50,256 bases of DNA. Source: JBBDRW01 sp040905265 (lineage in GTDB: Bacteria > Bacteroidota > Rhodothermia > Balneolales > Balneolaceae). Made by a program: the position numbers and the translations under genes. This document shows positions 1-8,883 of the stretch, one piece after another (positions within the stretch are counted from its first letter, which is position 1; each line of letters starts with the position of its first letter). The notes beneath the pieces were generated by a model that made no database searches, was not told the origin of the DNA, and saw only the letters and a program-made list of their open reading frames with translations. The DNA is taken from contig JBBDRW010000043.1 of NCBI GenBank assembly GCA_040905265.1, forward strand, positions 1 through 50,256, in the 5' to 3' direction.

Positions 1-3000
1 AGAGGCTCACATGTTCCTTGATCGTCAAGCGTTTGCGCTCCCGAGGTGAGTATGACCAGAGGAACCGGTTGTTCATCGATGATCTCCAGAGTAGTCATCA
101 AGGATGTGACGACAGGCTCGAGCTTGTCGCCTTGCGCCGGGCCGTTCAACCCCGCCCCCAATCCGAACAGAATACCCGCGACATCTCCTCTCTTCAGCTC
201 TGCCTCAAGTTCTTGCAGGCTTGTGACGTCAACACCATTGTGTACGCCTTCAGGAATGCTTCTGCCAATCGTACGGCCATTTATCTGGTTGGCATTATCT
301 TTACCGGAACTTGTCGTATCCTTTTTATCCATCCAGCACAACCAACGACCCGACCGAGACTCTTTCAGGGGTGGAAGAGTGTCTGCCTTCTCCCACTCAA
401 TATGATAGAGATGATCATGGTAGTCCCTGTTCAGATCCCTCAATAGCTGAACCATTCCCACTTTTCGCACCCGGAAGCCCCTGACCTCTGCAACCACTCG
501 GCCCTTTCCGTCTCCGGTGGTTTCAAAAATTCTTACATCGGAAACAGCCGTATCACCTGCGGTTTCCCTCAGACGGATGTGACTCCACATCACCGCTTCT
601 GCAGTCGCACTCCTTCCATAATAGTCAAGCTCATCAACACTGAACGGCACCATCGCCTGGTCATCGTCCAGTTCAACCAGAGCCGTCACCCCTTGAAGAG
701 TGGAGTCAAAAAGTCCGGGCGGCAGGCCAGGGTCATCTCCGGTTGCAGTCTGTGTGGAAGAATACCCGGATGCGGTCCGACTGGATAAATGGAGTTCCAC
801 CAGTACCTCACCCTTCCCGTGGTAAAGTGATTTTATCCGGCGGAACCCGTCACCAAGCTGAATATGATTTTGCCAGATGACCTCGTAAAAATCGGCCTGT
901 TCTTTCTTCTCACATCGCCGCTGCACCTCTTCAAGTGTGGACGTGTCGGGCGGCGTGTCGCCGACAGCCGGGCGAATGGAACCCCGTACATGTTCACTGT
1001 GAACAACATTGGCACCCGAACCGAATCCGGGCCCGTTACTCTGACGTTGTTGCGGTGACCAGGAGATCAGCCGCAACGGTTGTTCTCCTTCAGTATCGGC
1101 ATGTTCAACTCCGAGTTCGACCCGCTTCTCATCATCATCCGGAATAATCAGCGGTTGCGGAAAAATCAGATCCCGGATCCGGCAACCCGGTTTGCCATAG
1201 AGTGCTTTCGCGGCCTGCAAAAGCAACGACATATGCCCTGCTGCAGGAACCACAACCTCACCAAATACCCGATGCTCACCGTAAAACGGCAGCTTTTTCA
1301 GGCTGAACACAGACTGAAACAATGTCACCGGCATGAGTGGTGATTCTACCTTTTCACCCAAAAGGGTTCCTTCCCGGACAGATATTTTTTCAGGCGCCGC
1401 CCATCCCTTGTCTGTACCACTACCCTTGTCTGCATCCAGCCAATACCGGCGACGGTCAAACGGGTAAGACGGCAGTTCCGTCCGCCGGACAGAGGCATTC
1501 CCATAAAATGCTTTCCAATTAATTTTTGCCCCCAGCGACCACAGTTTACCGACCGCCGTGAACAGCTGATCCCGGTCAGATTCCCCGTGCCGAAGTGTCG
1601 ACACCCAATGGCAACCACCGGTATTGTCGAACTGCCCGGCCATACCCAACAAAACGGGTTTCGGGCCAACTTCGACAAACGTATCAAAGTTTTCCTCAAG
1701 CAGATGCTGCATTCCCTGTCCAAAAAGGACCGGTTTGCGCAGGTGCTCCACCCAGTACCCGGCACTTGACATCTCATCCCCTCCAAACGATCCGCTCAGA
1801 TTGGACAAAATCGGAATAACCGCCGGGCGCCAGGTGACCTTCCCAGCTACCTCGGCAAAGGGAGCCAGCGCCGGGTCCATAAGAGCCGTATGAAACGCAT
1901 GCGATACATTCAGTATTCGCGATTCAATACCTGCGGATTCAAATTTCTCAATGGCCCGTTTCACAGATTCCGGACTACCCGCTACCACCTGGCCTGCGGG
2001 CCCGTTCAACGTCGCCATCTCAACGCCCTCTATATTCTCGACAATGCCTGCTGCTGTCTTGGCATCCGTTTTGACCGCCGCCATCACACCCTCCAGGCCG
2101 TGTTCCTGGACAAGCCGGCCCCGTTCCGCCGTCAGCAGAAGCCCGTCTTCAACAGAAATAATACCGGCAACACAGGCTGCGGCAAAATCCCCGACACTGT
2201 GCCCCATGACGGCATCAGGTATCACGCCCCGGCTCATGAGCCATTGCGCCAGAGATGTCTGAAGTGCAAACAGTGCCGGTTGTGTATACCGGGTCTGGCC
2301 GAGTTTCTCACGGTTCGCTTCATCCCATAACAGATCCGGCAGGCTTATACCCAGCAGTGGTTTCAGTACACGGTTGCAACGATCGATCTCTTTCTTAAAC
2401 TGTGGCTCCGACTCATAGAGTTCTTGCCCCATACCGGTATACTGGGATCCCTGGCCGGTAAAAAGCCAGGCCGTTTTGTGACGTTCATTTCCGTTGCTGG
2501 AGAGAATCCAGCCCCCGGTTTCTCCGTCTGCAAATCGTTTCAATTCCCCGGCAATGTCTTCTTTGTCGGAACCGGTAATGACCAGACGGTGCTCAAAACC
2601 CCGACGTGTCACAGCGGCGCTGTAACAGATATCCCCGATAGTCGCTTTCTCATCCGAGACGAGCTGCTCACGGTACCGGTCGGCCAGCAGAGACAACGAT
2701 CTGGAAGTGCGCGCAGAAATCGGCAGAATATACCTCTCCGGAGTGTCGGCATTTTCCTCTCCGGGCCTGGCTTTCCCGTTGGAGGCCGTGGGTTGAGCCT
2801 GATTTTCTCCCTGCCCATTGGAGCCCGCCGATTGAGCCGCCTTTTCCCCGTGTCCGTTCACCGACACAGAATCGGCCACGGCAACGGATACACCGACAGG
2901 TGCCGACGATAGAATAGCGTGTGCATTGGTTCCGCCAAAGCCAAAGGAGCTGACACCTGCAAAGCGTTCGTCCTCTGCCCAGGGTTGCAACTTGTCGGCA

Positions 3001-6000
3001 ATGGCAAACGGTGTGTCCTTTAGCCGAATGAGTTCATTGAGTTTCGTAAAGTTGGAATTGGCCGGGATCTGCCGGTGCCAGAGGCTCAGTGCCACTTTGA
3101 TCAGTCCGGCGATTCCAGCTGCGGCTTCCAGGTGGCCGAGGTTGCTCTTGACCGACCCGATTGTACAAATCCGGTCGTCCGCCCGTCCCTCGCCCAGTAC
3201 ATTTTGCAGGGAACGGATTTCTATCGGGTCACCCAGCGGGGTTCCGGTTCCATGAGCCTCCACATAGCGGATTCGATCCGGTGTGAGGCCACTATCGGCG
3301 ATCGCCCGCTGCACAACCGCCTGTTGAGCAAGGCCGTTCGGGGCCGTGAGCCCGTTGCTGCGCCCGTCCTGGTTAATTGCGCTACCGCGTAACACGGCAT
3401 AAATTCTGTCCCCGTCCTTCTGTGCCTCGCTCAGGCGTTTGAGAACCACCATGCCGCCACCTTCACTGCGTACATAGCCGTCAGCCGAAGCATCAAAAGG
3501 ACTACAACGGCCCTTCGAGGAGAGCATTCCCGCTTGCGCCAGTGCCACACTCATTTTGGGAGACAACAGCAGATTGACGCCACCGACCAGAGACATTTGG
3601 CAATCTCCGTTTTGCAGAGCTTGCCTGGCCTGATGCAGTGCCACCAGCGAAGACGAACAGGCCGTATCAATGGCCATACTCGGCCCCTGAAGGTTAAACA
3701 GGTACGAAATACGATTGGCTGCTATGGAATAGGATTTTCCCGGGCCGGTGTAGGGGTTCATCCGGAAACGGTCGGCCATCTGCAGGTCGGCATAATCGTT
3801 GGTACTGATACCGATGAAAACTCCGCAGTCGGCCCCGGCGGCTCCGGACGGATCTATCCCCGCAGATTCAAACGATTCCCAGGCCAGTTCCAGCAGAAGC
3901 CGCTGTTGCGGATCCATCATTTCTGCCTCAGCGGGCGATATATCAAAGAAGGCAGCGTCAAATTTGTCCACATCGTTGAGGAAACCGCCATCGCGGTTGT
4001 TCATAAACCCGCTCTTTCCGGACTCTTCTGAAAAATAATCCGTCGATTTCCAACGGTCTTCCGGCACTTCCGTAACTGCATCTCCTCCACGCAGCAACAA
4101 CTCCCAGAACGCCTCCGGATTTCCCGCCTGCGGAAACCGGCAGGAGATTCCGACAATGGCCAACGGTTCGGCCGCTGTTTTCTGCTGTTCGGGTGCTGAC
4201 TGTTGACCCTCTGGATTCCTGACTGCTGTCGCTCTCTTCTCTGCGCCCTCTTTTTGCGCCTCCTCACTCAGCGATTCTCCAGCCTCAAGGTGTCGGCTCA
4301 GGGAAGCGATGGTTGGATATTCCCACAACAGTGTGGATGAAAGCTCTTTTATACCGAGCCACACCTCCAATTGTCCCACAATCGACACCGCCGCGCGAGA
4401 GGTCAGTCCAACCTCGGCGAGCGGACGGTTGACATCAATCGAAGATTCGGGGAGACTCAGTTGATCCGCTACCCGGGAGGTGAGCCACTGTTCAATCTCA
4501 TGTCTGCGTATGGAGTGCCCTGTAATCCTTGTCTGCTCTTCTGTCGATGTCGTTCCCGAAGACACTTTCTTCGGTTCCGATGCTACGGGCTTCTTACTCT
4601 CTTTTCGCCACGTGTAACGTGTCTCAAATTTGTCTTTCAAGAACGCGTTACGACAACCACTTCGTCGCAATTTGCCACTGGAAGTCTTTAGAATGGTGCC
4701 TCGTCGAATGAGTTGAAGTGCATAGAGATCCACTTCATGGTTCTCGGAAATCACCTTCCGCATCGTCGTCAGAAGCGGCTCCCAATCTTTCAGGTTCTTT
4801 GCCGCCTCAGCCACTACAACCAGACGCTCTTCACCGTCCACATCCACTGAAAAGGCTACACAGTGATCGGTTCGGATAGCATCATCTGCTTCCTGGACCG
4901 TATATTCAATATCCTGAGGATAGTGATTGACACCGGCAATGATAATGAGATCTTTCTTGCGGCCGGTTATATAAAGATTGTTGCGCAGTACAAACCCCAG
5001 ATCACCGGTTCGTAAAAATGGCCCCCGGGAAGGGTCGTCCGATAACCGGGCCCGAAATGTTCGCTCGCTCTCTTCCGGGTGCTGCCAGTAACCGGCCCCG
5101 ATACTATCCCCTCCGACCCAGACCTCTCCGATAACCCCGTCCGGCAGACACTGTTCACTTTCACCTTCTACTATGGCAACATCCATATTGTCCAGAATAA
5201 TGCCACTGCTTGTAACCGTCCGGCTTCGCACGGCCGGGTCGTCCGGTAAAACTTCAATGATGCAGTCGTTCTTATATGCCTCCGCATCCACCGAACTGAA
5301 AACCGGTGGCCCGGTTCTTGTTTTGGCACTGACCAGCAATGTCGCTTCAGCCAGGCCGTAGGCCGGACAGACTGCTTCCGGCTTCAGCCCGCAAACGGCA
5401 AACTTGTCCCGAAACCCCTGGACCGTCTCCGTCCGAATCGGTTCGCCACCACTGCTGGCGGTCTTCATGCAGCTCAGATCGAGCGTAGGGAGCAGCTCAT
5501 CATCAATTCTGCGTACACACTGTTCGTAGGCGAAATTGGGCGCTTGTGTGTGCGTTCCCCTGACTCTGGAAATGACTTCCAGCCAACGTTCAGGTCTTCT
5601 CAGGAACGTAAGGGGGGAGAGTATGTAACAGGGAATACCATTGTACAGTGGCTGCAAGAGTCCGTCCACGAGTCCATAATCGTGAAAATAGGGCATCCAG
5701 GTAACTTCAACGCTCTCACTGTCGTAACCAAACCCCTGATAAATGACAGCGCTGTTGGCTTTGACATTCTTGTGGGTAATCATGACCCCTTTCGGCGTCG
5801 AAGTCGACCCGGACGTGTACTGCAGATAGGCGACATCATTCTCGTCAATATCCGGAGGACCTTCCCACTTGTCCGCCATAGTCAATTCAACAGTGTCCGT
5901 CCCCAGCCAGGTCAGTTGCGGAAACTCCAGTGTTTCGTCAATGACTCCAAGCAGGGATTCACTGATATCACTTGTCGTCACCATCAGTGAGGCATCGGCA

Positions 6001-6341
6001 TCGAGGATGATGGACCGAAGCCTCGGCAACGTACGCTTCAGCCGTGCAATATCCGGGGGAGGCGCCGGTATGGGGATCGCGCCGGCGTACAGGGTTCCGA
6101 AAAAACCGGCTACAAATTCCGCTCCGGGCGGATAGATCAACAGTGCACGTTCGCCCGCAACATCTCCGAGGGTCGCTGCAACGGCTCTTGCCTGCCGGTC
6201 AAGTTCTGCATACGTATAGACAGTCGCCTCCTCAATTCCGTCCTTGAGGAAAGTATATGCCATTGAATCCGGAGTGGTTTCTGCACGGAGTTGAAGCAAC
6301 TCTACAAGGTTGCTCCATGAACCTGACGTTTTCTCATCCAT
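1..6341 (-). CDS. Type I polyketide synthase with FAAL loading domain (3' end outside window)
   Basis: One uninterrupted frame of 2,113 codons runs off the left edge. Domains read from the translation: fatty acyl-AMP ligase, about residues 1-570 (YTSGSTSTPKG near 175-185); ACP with phosphopantetheine Ser648 in GLTSRAAV; ketosynthase, about 723-1145 (Cys895 in DTACSSS, then EAHGTGTPLGDP and KSNLGH); acyltransferase, about 1288-1580 (Ser1382 in GHSVG; HAFH motif, which in this family indicates malonyl-CoA); dehydratase (His1690 in HRVFGEVVVP, Asp1879 in LFDSTLQ); then the start of what should be a ketoreductase. A Gly/Ala/Asn-rich linker separates KS and AT. The ATG at 6341 is the only good start after an in-frame TGA at 6353, and there is no clear SD. 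By family knowledge the FAAL activates a free fatty acid as acyl-AMP and loads it on the ACP, and KS/AT extend it with malonyl units. The product is inferred to be lipid-like. The missing C-terminus would decide whether ER, further ACPs or a release domain follow. Confidence 0.93.
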   Translation of the reverse strand, partial: MDEKTSGSWSNLVELLQLRAETTPDSMAYTFLKDGIEEATVYTYAELDRQARAVAATLGDVAGERALLIYPPGAEFVAGFFGTLYAGAIPIPAPPPDIARLKRTLPRLRSIILDADASLMVTTSDISESLLGVIDETLEFPQLTWLGTDTVELTMADKWEGPPDIDENDVAYLQYTSGSTSTPKGVMITHKNVKANSAVIYQGFGYDSESVEVTWMPYFHDYGLVDGLLQPLYNGIPCYILSPLTFLRRPERWLEVISRVRGTHTQAPNFAYEQCVRRIDDELLPTLDLSCMKTASSGGEPIRTETVQGFRDKFAVCGLKPEAVCPAYGLAEATLLVSAKTRTGPPVFSSVDAEAYKNDCIIEVLPDDPAVRSRTVTSSGIILDNMDVAIVEGESEQCLPDGVIGEVWVGGDSIGAGYWQHPEESERTFRARLSDDPSRGPFLRTGDLGFVLRNNLYITGRKKDLIIIAGVNHYPQDIEYTVQEADDAIRTDHCVAFSVDVDGEERLVVVAEAAKNLKDWEPLLTTMRKVISENHEVDLYALQLIRRGTILKTSSGKLRRSGCRNAFLKDKFETRYTWRKESKKPVASEPKKVSSGTTSTEEQTRITGHSIRRHEIEQWLTSRVADQLSLPESSIDVNRPLAEVGLTSRAAVSIVGQLEVWLGIKELSSTLLWEYPTIASLSRHLEAGESLSEEAQKEGAEKRATAVRNPEGQQSAPEQQKTAAEPLAIVGISCRFPQAGNPEAFWELLLRGGDAVTEVPEDRWKSTDYFSEESGKSGFMNNRDGGFLNDVDKFDAAFFDISPAEAEMMDPQQRLLLELAWESFESAGIDPSGAAGADCGVFIGISTNDYADLQMADRFRMNPYTGPGKSYSIAANRISYLFNLQGPSMAIDTACSSSLVALHQARQALQNGDCQMSLVGGVNLLLSPKMSVALAQAGMLSSKGRCSPFDASADGYVRSEGGGMVVLKRLSEAQKDGDRIYAVLRGSAINQDGRSNGLTAPNGLAQQAVVQRAIADSGLTPDRIRYVEAHGTGTPLGDPIEIRSLQNVLGEGRADDRICTIGSVKSNLGHLEAAAGIAGLIKVALSLWHRQIPANSNFTKLNELIRLKDTPFAIADKLQPWAEDERFAGVSSFGFGGTNAHAILSSAPVGVSVAVADSVSVNGHGEKAAQSAGSNGQGENQAQPTASNGKARPGEENADTPERYILPISARTSRSLSLLADRYREQLVSDEKATIGDICYSAAVTRRGFEHRLVITGSDKEDIAGELKRFADGETGGWILSSNGNERHKTAWLFTGQGSQYTGMGQELYESEPQFKKEIDRCNRVLKPLLGISLPDLLWDEANREKLGQTRYTQPALFALQTSLAQWLMSRGVIPDAVMGHSVGDFAAACVAGIISVEDGLLLTAERGRLVQEHGLEGVMAAVKTDAKTAAGIVENIEGVEMATLNGPAGQVVAGSPESVKRAIEKFESAGIESRILNVSHAFHTALMDPALAPFAEVAGKVTWRPAVIPILSNLSGSFGGDEMSSAGYWVEHLRKPVLFGQGMQHLLEENFDTFVEVGPKPVLLGMAGQFDNTGGCHWVSTLRHGESDRDQLFTAVGKLWSLGAKINWKAFYGNASVRRTELPSYPFDRRRYWLDADKGSGTDKGWAAPEKISVREGTLLGEKVESPLMPVTLFQSVFSLKKLPFYGEHRVFGEVVVPAAGHMSLLLQAAKALYGKPGCRIRDLIFPQPLIIPDDDEKRVELGVEHADTEGEQPLRLISWSPQQRQSNGPGFGSGANVVHSEHVRGSIRPAVGDTPPDTSTLEEVQRRCEKKEQADFYEVIWQNHIQLGDGFRRIKSLYHGKGEVLVELHLSSRTASGYSSTQTATGDDPGLPPGLFDSTLQGVTALVELDDDQAMVPFSVDELDYYGRSATAEAVMWSHIRLRETAGDTAVSDVRIFETTGDGKGRVVAEVRGFRVRKVGMVQLLRDLNRDYHDHLYHIEWEKADTLPPLKESRSGRWLCWMDKKDTTSSGKDNANQINGRTIGRSIPEGVHNGVDVTSLQELEAELKRGDVAGILFGLGAGLNGPAQGDKLEPVVTSLMTTLEIIDEQPVPLVILTSGAQTLDDQGTCEP

Positions 6342-6795
6342 AATAACGACTCATATCGTGTTTATACCCCTGAAAATACCTGAAACCCTCGCGAGCTTGA
6401 TCTTCACATCCTCCTGCAGACACATTCCGGCTCCGCACAGATTGTATACAATATTGAATAATTATATATACAAAAATACAATATATATACACAAGGGGAG
6501 AATATGCATAAGTTCATAAAAATGCAAACACCCTGAATACTTTTTCAGGCCCTCACATAGTCAATAATCAATTTTTCAGCTCTGTTTTTCAGAAAACGGC
6601 AGGCATGGGACAGGTGTCTATTCACAGGATATCTCAATTTATTGAACAACTGTCGTTTCCGGATTCGAGAACAAGTTGATAGAATCTGTAAAGAACTACA
6701 GATAAAACCGTGCTTTTCTCATTATATTCATCCAGTTCCGAATCAAACCAATCAACTCATAGTGCTAACCACTTAACTAAAATTGAGATAACGGC
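6342..6795. promoter_or_regulatory. Divergent AT-rich intergenic region between PKS and porin-like gene
   Basis: This 454-base gap separates two divergent genes. It holds a perfect 12-nt palindrome, ATTGTATACAAT (6441-6452), then an A/T-rich tract to about 6490. At 6493-6500 AAGGGGAG precedes a 10-codon ORF (6504-6536, plus strand). The spacing is too short to call it a gene, and no homology is recognised. The palindrome could be an operator for the PKS promoter; this is inference. Confidence 0.4.
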
Positions 6796-7461
6796 ATGAA
6801 TAAGAATTACTTAAAAATACTACTCCTGACACTGGTTACGCTGTCCATCTCGACAGTCGAACTGAAAGCCCAAGTAGACATTGGCGTTGATGTGATGAAC
6901 CGTTATGTATGGAGAGGGTTTCAATTTGGTGCAGGCCCCAGTATTCAGCCCGGTATTGCATATACAACAGGCAATCTCGAAGTCGGTTTCTGGGGTGCCT
7001 TCGACACCACCGGCGATGAAGATGGAACAGAGTTCGATATCTATGCATCGTACACCGTCGGTGACCTTAGCATCGTCGTCACGGACTACTCCTTTCCAAC
7101 AAGCGGAGTTAACTACTTCTCTGACAACGATGTCCACTTTATTGAGGGCGGGTTAAGCTACGGTGGATCTGAAGAGTTCCCTGTAACAGTTTCGGCAAAC
7201 ATGTTTCTGGTTAACGATGACGACAACTCGCTCTACTTCGAACTCGGAGTTCCGGCAGGAGCTGTGGATTTGTGGATCGGAGGTACGCCTGATAAATCCG
7301 GTCAGTATGGCACGACCAAGGCAGGCATCCTTAATATAGGACTCGGTACCGGAAGAACTATTGAAGTGACCGATACCTTCTCCTTCGATCTTTCGGGGTC
7401 AGTTATTACAAACCCATATCACGAGGATATGTACCTGGTATTTGGTATCAGCATCTGGTAA
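6796..7461 (+). CDS. Outer-membrane beta-barrel protein, TorF-like putative porin
   Basis: The protein has 221 residues. A signal peptide (KILLLTLVTLSISTVELKAQ) is cut after about residue 25. The mature part alternates polar and hydrophobic residues, with Tyr/Trp/Phe girdles (MNRYVWRGFQFGAGPSIQPG near the N-terminus). It ends in ...MYLVFGISIW, a final aromatic residue as expected of a BAM-assembled barrel. Length and pattern resemble the TorF/TIGR02001 family of small putative porins, whose substrates are mostly unknown. The start ATG has only a weak GAGA upstream. The gene stands alone, divergent from the PKS, and ends just before a repeat element at 7486. Function beyond outer-membrane location is not supported. 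Confidence 0.75.
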   Translation: MNKNYLKILLLTLVTLSISTVELKAQVDIGVDVMNRYVWRGFQFGAGPSIQPGIAYTTGNLEVGFWGAFDTTGDEDGTEFDIYASYTVGDLSIVVTDYSFPTSGVNYFSDNDVHFIEGGLSYGGSEEFPVTVSANMFLVNDDDNSLYFELGVPAGAVDLWIGGTPDKSGQYGTTKAGILNIGLGTGRTIEVTDTFSFDLSGSVITNPYHEDMYLVFGISIW

Positions 7462-7485
7462 CAAAAAAAGTAGCCCACTCATGAT

Positions 7486-7507
7486 GTGTCAACCATGTGA
7501 TGTGGGG
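7486..7507 (+). repeat. R1 repeat, copy a
   Basis: GTGTCAACCATGTGATGTGG followed by GG matches the R1 core (GTGTCAACCATRCGATGTGG), lying 24 bases after the stop of the porin-like gene. It is in inverted orientation to copy e at 8330-8358, agreeing at 18 of 20 positions over the core. Confidence 0.6.
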
Positions 7508-7520
7508 GGTGTCGAAGAGA

Positions 7521-7599
7521 TTTTGCCGTCTGGCAATGCAAAAAACCGGTGCATAGCCGTAGTTACGCAGTTGTTTTTTAAAGAAGCCAGACGGTAAAA
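7521..7599. repeat. Long-range inverted repeat
   Basis: TTTTGCCGTCTGGC (7521-7534) is the reverse complement of GCCAGACGGTAAAA (7586-7599) with one mismatch. The 51-base interior contains a smaller TGCA...TGCA pair. As RNA it would be a long hairpin in the 3' region of both converging beta-barrel genes. It may be a terminator-like structure or part of a mobile-element relic. Confidence 0.5.
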
Positions 7600-7655
7600 A
7601 ATCGAGACTTGGCCCTGAAAGAGTATAGTTGACATGACAATTGCCACGTTAAGAT

Positions 7656-7678
7656 CCCATAAACCTGACAGGCTTCTA
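7656..7678 (-). repeat. R2 hairpin repeat at stop codon
   Basis: On the minus strand the TAG stop of the beta-barrel gene (7676-7678) is followed directly by AAGCCTGTCAGGTTTATGGG. The arms AAGCCTG/CAGGTTT can pair. Related copies lie at 16789, 21160, 48924 and 49186. Confidence 0.4.
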
Positions 7679-8233
7679 AAAATGGATATTGACTCCAATG
7701 GAGAGCCGGCCGTTTTGATGGTAGTCGAAGTCTTCATCATCCAGCAGCCGGGTAAACCGATATTCGATAAATGGTTTTAGTACAGGGATGGGAGAGAGTT
7801 CAGCACCTGCAAACAGATTCCAATAGAAACTGTTCTCATTGAACGACAACTCTTCAACACCGGATCGGACCTCTTCGAAACTCTCACTGCCAAGGCCACC
7901 GCCAATATACGGTTTTACCAGGCCGATATTTATACCGCCGAAAGCTGCCAACCCAAAATCGTAGTTCTCAATTTCCGTAGTATAACTTTGATCGGAAGCG
8001 TCTATCTCATCACTGAAATAGCTGAAATGGCCACGAAAACCAAGATCTACCAACGGAAGAACCGATCGGAATTCACGTTGAACGCGAACCCCCAATCCGT
8101 TCACCGGGTCTTCATCTCTCATCTCATACGAGGCTCCGACACTCCATTGAGCCTCCGCTCGTTCGACAGGAACGAACAAAACGAACATCAATATACATGT
8201 GATACCTGAAAATAAACTCGCTTGTTTTCTCAT
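7676..8233 (-). CDS. Outer-membrane beta-barrel protein (opacity/OmpW-like)
   Basis: The protein has 185 residues. A signal peptide (about residues 1-28) ends ...VERAEA before QW. The remainder shows eight or so amphipathic strand-like segments rich in Gly, Tyr and Phe, for example LVDLGFRGHFSYFSDE and VKPYIGGGLGSESF. It ends ...SIGVNIHF, with the terminal Phe expected for a BAM substrate. The pattern is that of small porin-like barrels (OMP_b-brl/OmpW-like). No specific substrate can be named. The gene is monocistronic and converges on the 6796 gene. It is bracketed by inverted R1 repeat copies at 7486 and 8330. The ATG at 8233 has TCCGGAGGATACG upstream, so an SD-like GGAGG is present. Confidence 0.75.
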   Translation of the reverse strand: MRKQASLFSGITCILMFVLFVPVERAEAQWSVGASYEMRDEDPVNGLGVRVQREFRSVLPLVDLGFRGHFSYFSDEIDASDQSYTTEIENYDFGLAAFGGINIGLVKPYIGGGLGSESFEEVRSGVEELSFNENSFYWNLFAGAELSPIPVLKPFIEYRFTRLLDDEDFDYHQNGRLSIGVNIHF

Positions 8234-8329
8234 AATCGTATCCTCCGGAAGCTTCTGCCGGGTTTATGGGGTTACCAGTGTTGTGCCAACTATTTTCATG
8301 CAGGGTTCGACCGGCTGGCGGAACCTTTT

Positions 8330-8358
8330 GCTCCACATCGCATGGTTAACACGATACC
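8330..8358 (-). repeat. R1 repeat, copy e
   Basis: On the minus strand this reads GGTATCGTGTTAACCATGCG then ATGTGGAGC. It matches copy d (16180) through the GATGTGGAGC end. It lies between the 7676-8233 barrel gene and the receiver gene at 8456. Confidence 0.6.
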
Positions 8359-8455
8359 AGATCTACAATAAATATTTGTTTCGTATGCCTGGTAATGTAT
8401 ATCCGGACAACTACCGATTGTTCCCGGCCGTATACGGAAACCGGACAACATTGTT

Positions 8456-8854
8456 TTACCCCTTGGACCCGATCGTTTCGGGCCATATTTTTTCGACAGA
8501 ACGCCGAACTTCCACTGGCGTGATCGGCTTGACCAGATAATCAACATAGTCGGTCTCTCCTGCAACTGTCCGATTCTTTTCATCAGAGTTTCCGGTAATA
8601 TAAATCACAGGCGCCTGACAGGACTCCTGAATCTCTTTTACTGCCTCTACTCCGGAAATTCCAGGCCCAAGGCAGATATCAACCAGCATCAGATCCGGGC
8701 ACGTCTTCTTTGCCAGGGAGATGGCTTTTTCACCGGTTTCCGCGCGGACAAACCTGGTGAACCCAATTTTCTTTAACATCAGTTCCAGGCTGAGTGTAAG
8801 AATCAGGTCATCTTCTATGATCAGTACAGTTCTATCCTCAAGTAGCTCAGTCAT
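8456..8854 (-). CDS. Stand-alone response-regulator receiver protein
   Basis: The protein has 132 residues and is only a CheY-like receiver. The acidic pair lies in LIIEDD, the phosphoacceptor is Asp59 in LMLVDI, the switch Thr is in YITGNSDEKNR, and the conserved Lys is in YLVKPI. There is no output domain. It is the last gene of a four-gene minus-strand cluster, 29 bases after the degenerate kinase gene. It probably acts as a phosphorylation target or shuttle in that pathway (inference). It resembles the other stand-alone receiver at 28517 (VTGNSDQKHR), so the two are likely paralogues. No SD precedes the ATG. Confidence 0.88.
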   Translation of the reverse strand: MTELLEDRTVLIIEDDLILTLSLELMLKKIGFTRFVRAETGEKAISLAKKTCPDLMLVDICLGPGISGVEAVKEIQESCQAPVIYITGNSDEKNRTVAGETDYVDYLVKPITPVEVRRSVEKIWPETIGSKG

Positions 8855-8883
8855 CGTTTTGATATTTATGAATAGTTATTATT

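Noticed and set aside
3534..4031. Plus-strand ORFs within the PKS region
   Set aside because: They overlap an uninterrupted minus-strand megasynthase frame with conserved catalytic residues.
6504..6536. Ten-codon leader peptide before the porin-like gene
   Set aside because: SD-like AAGGGGAG is too close to the ATG, and there are no attenuator hairpins or codon runs to support it.
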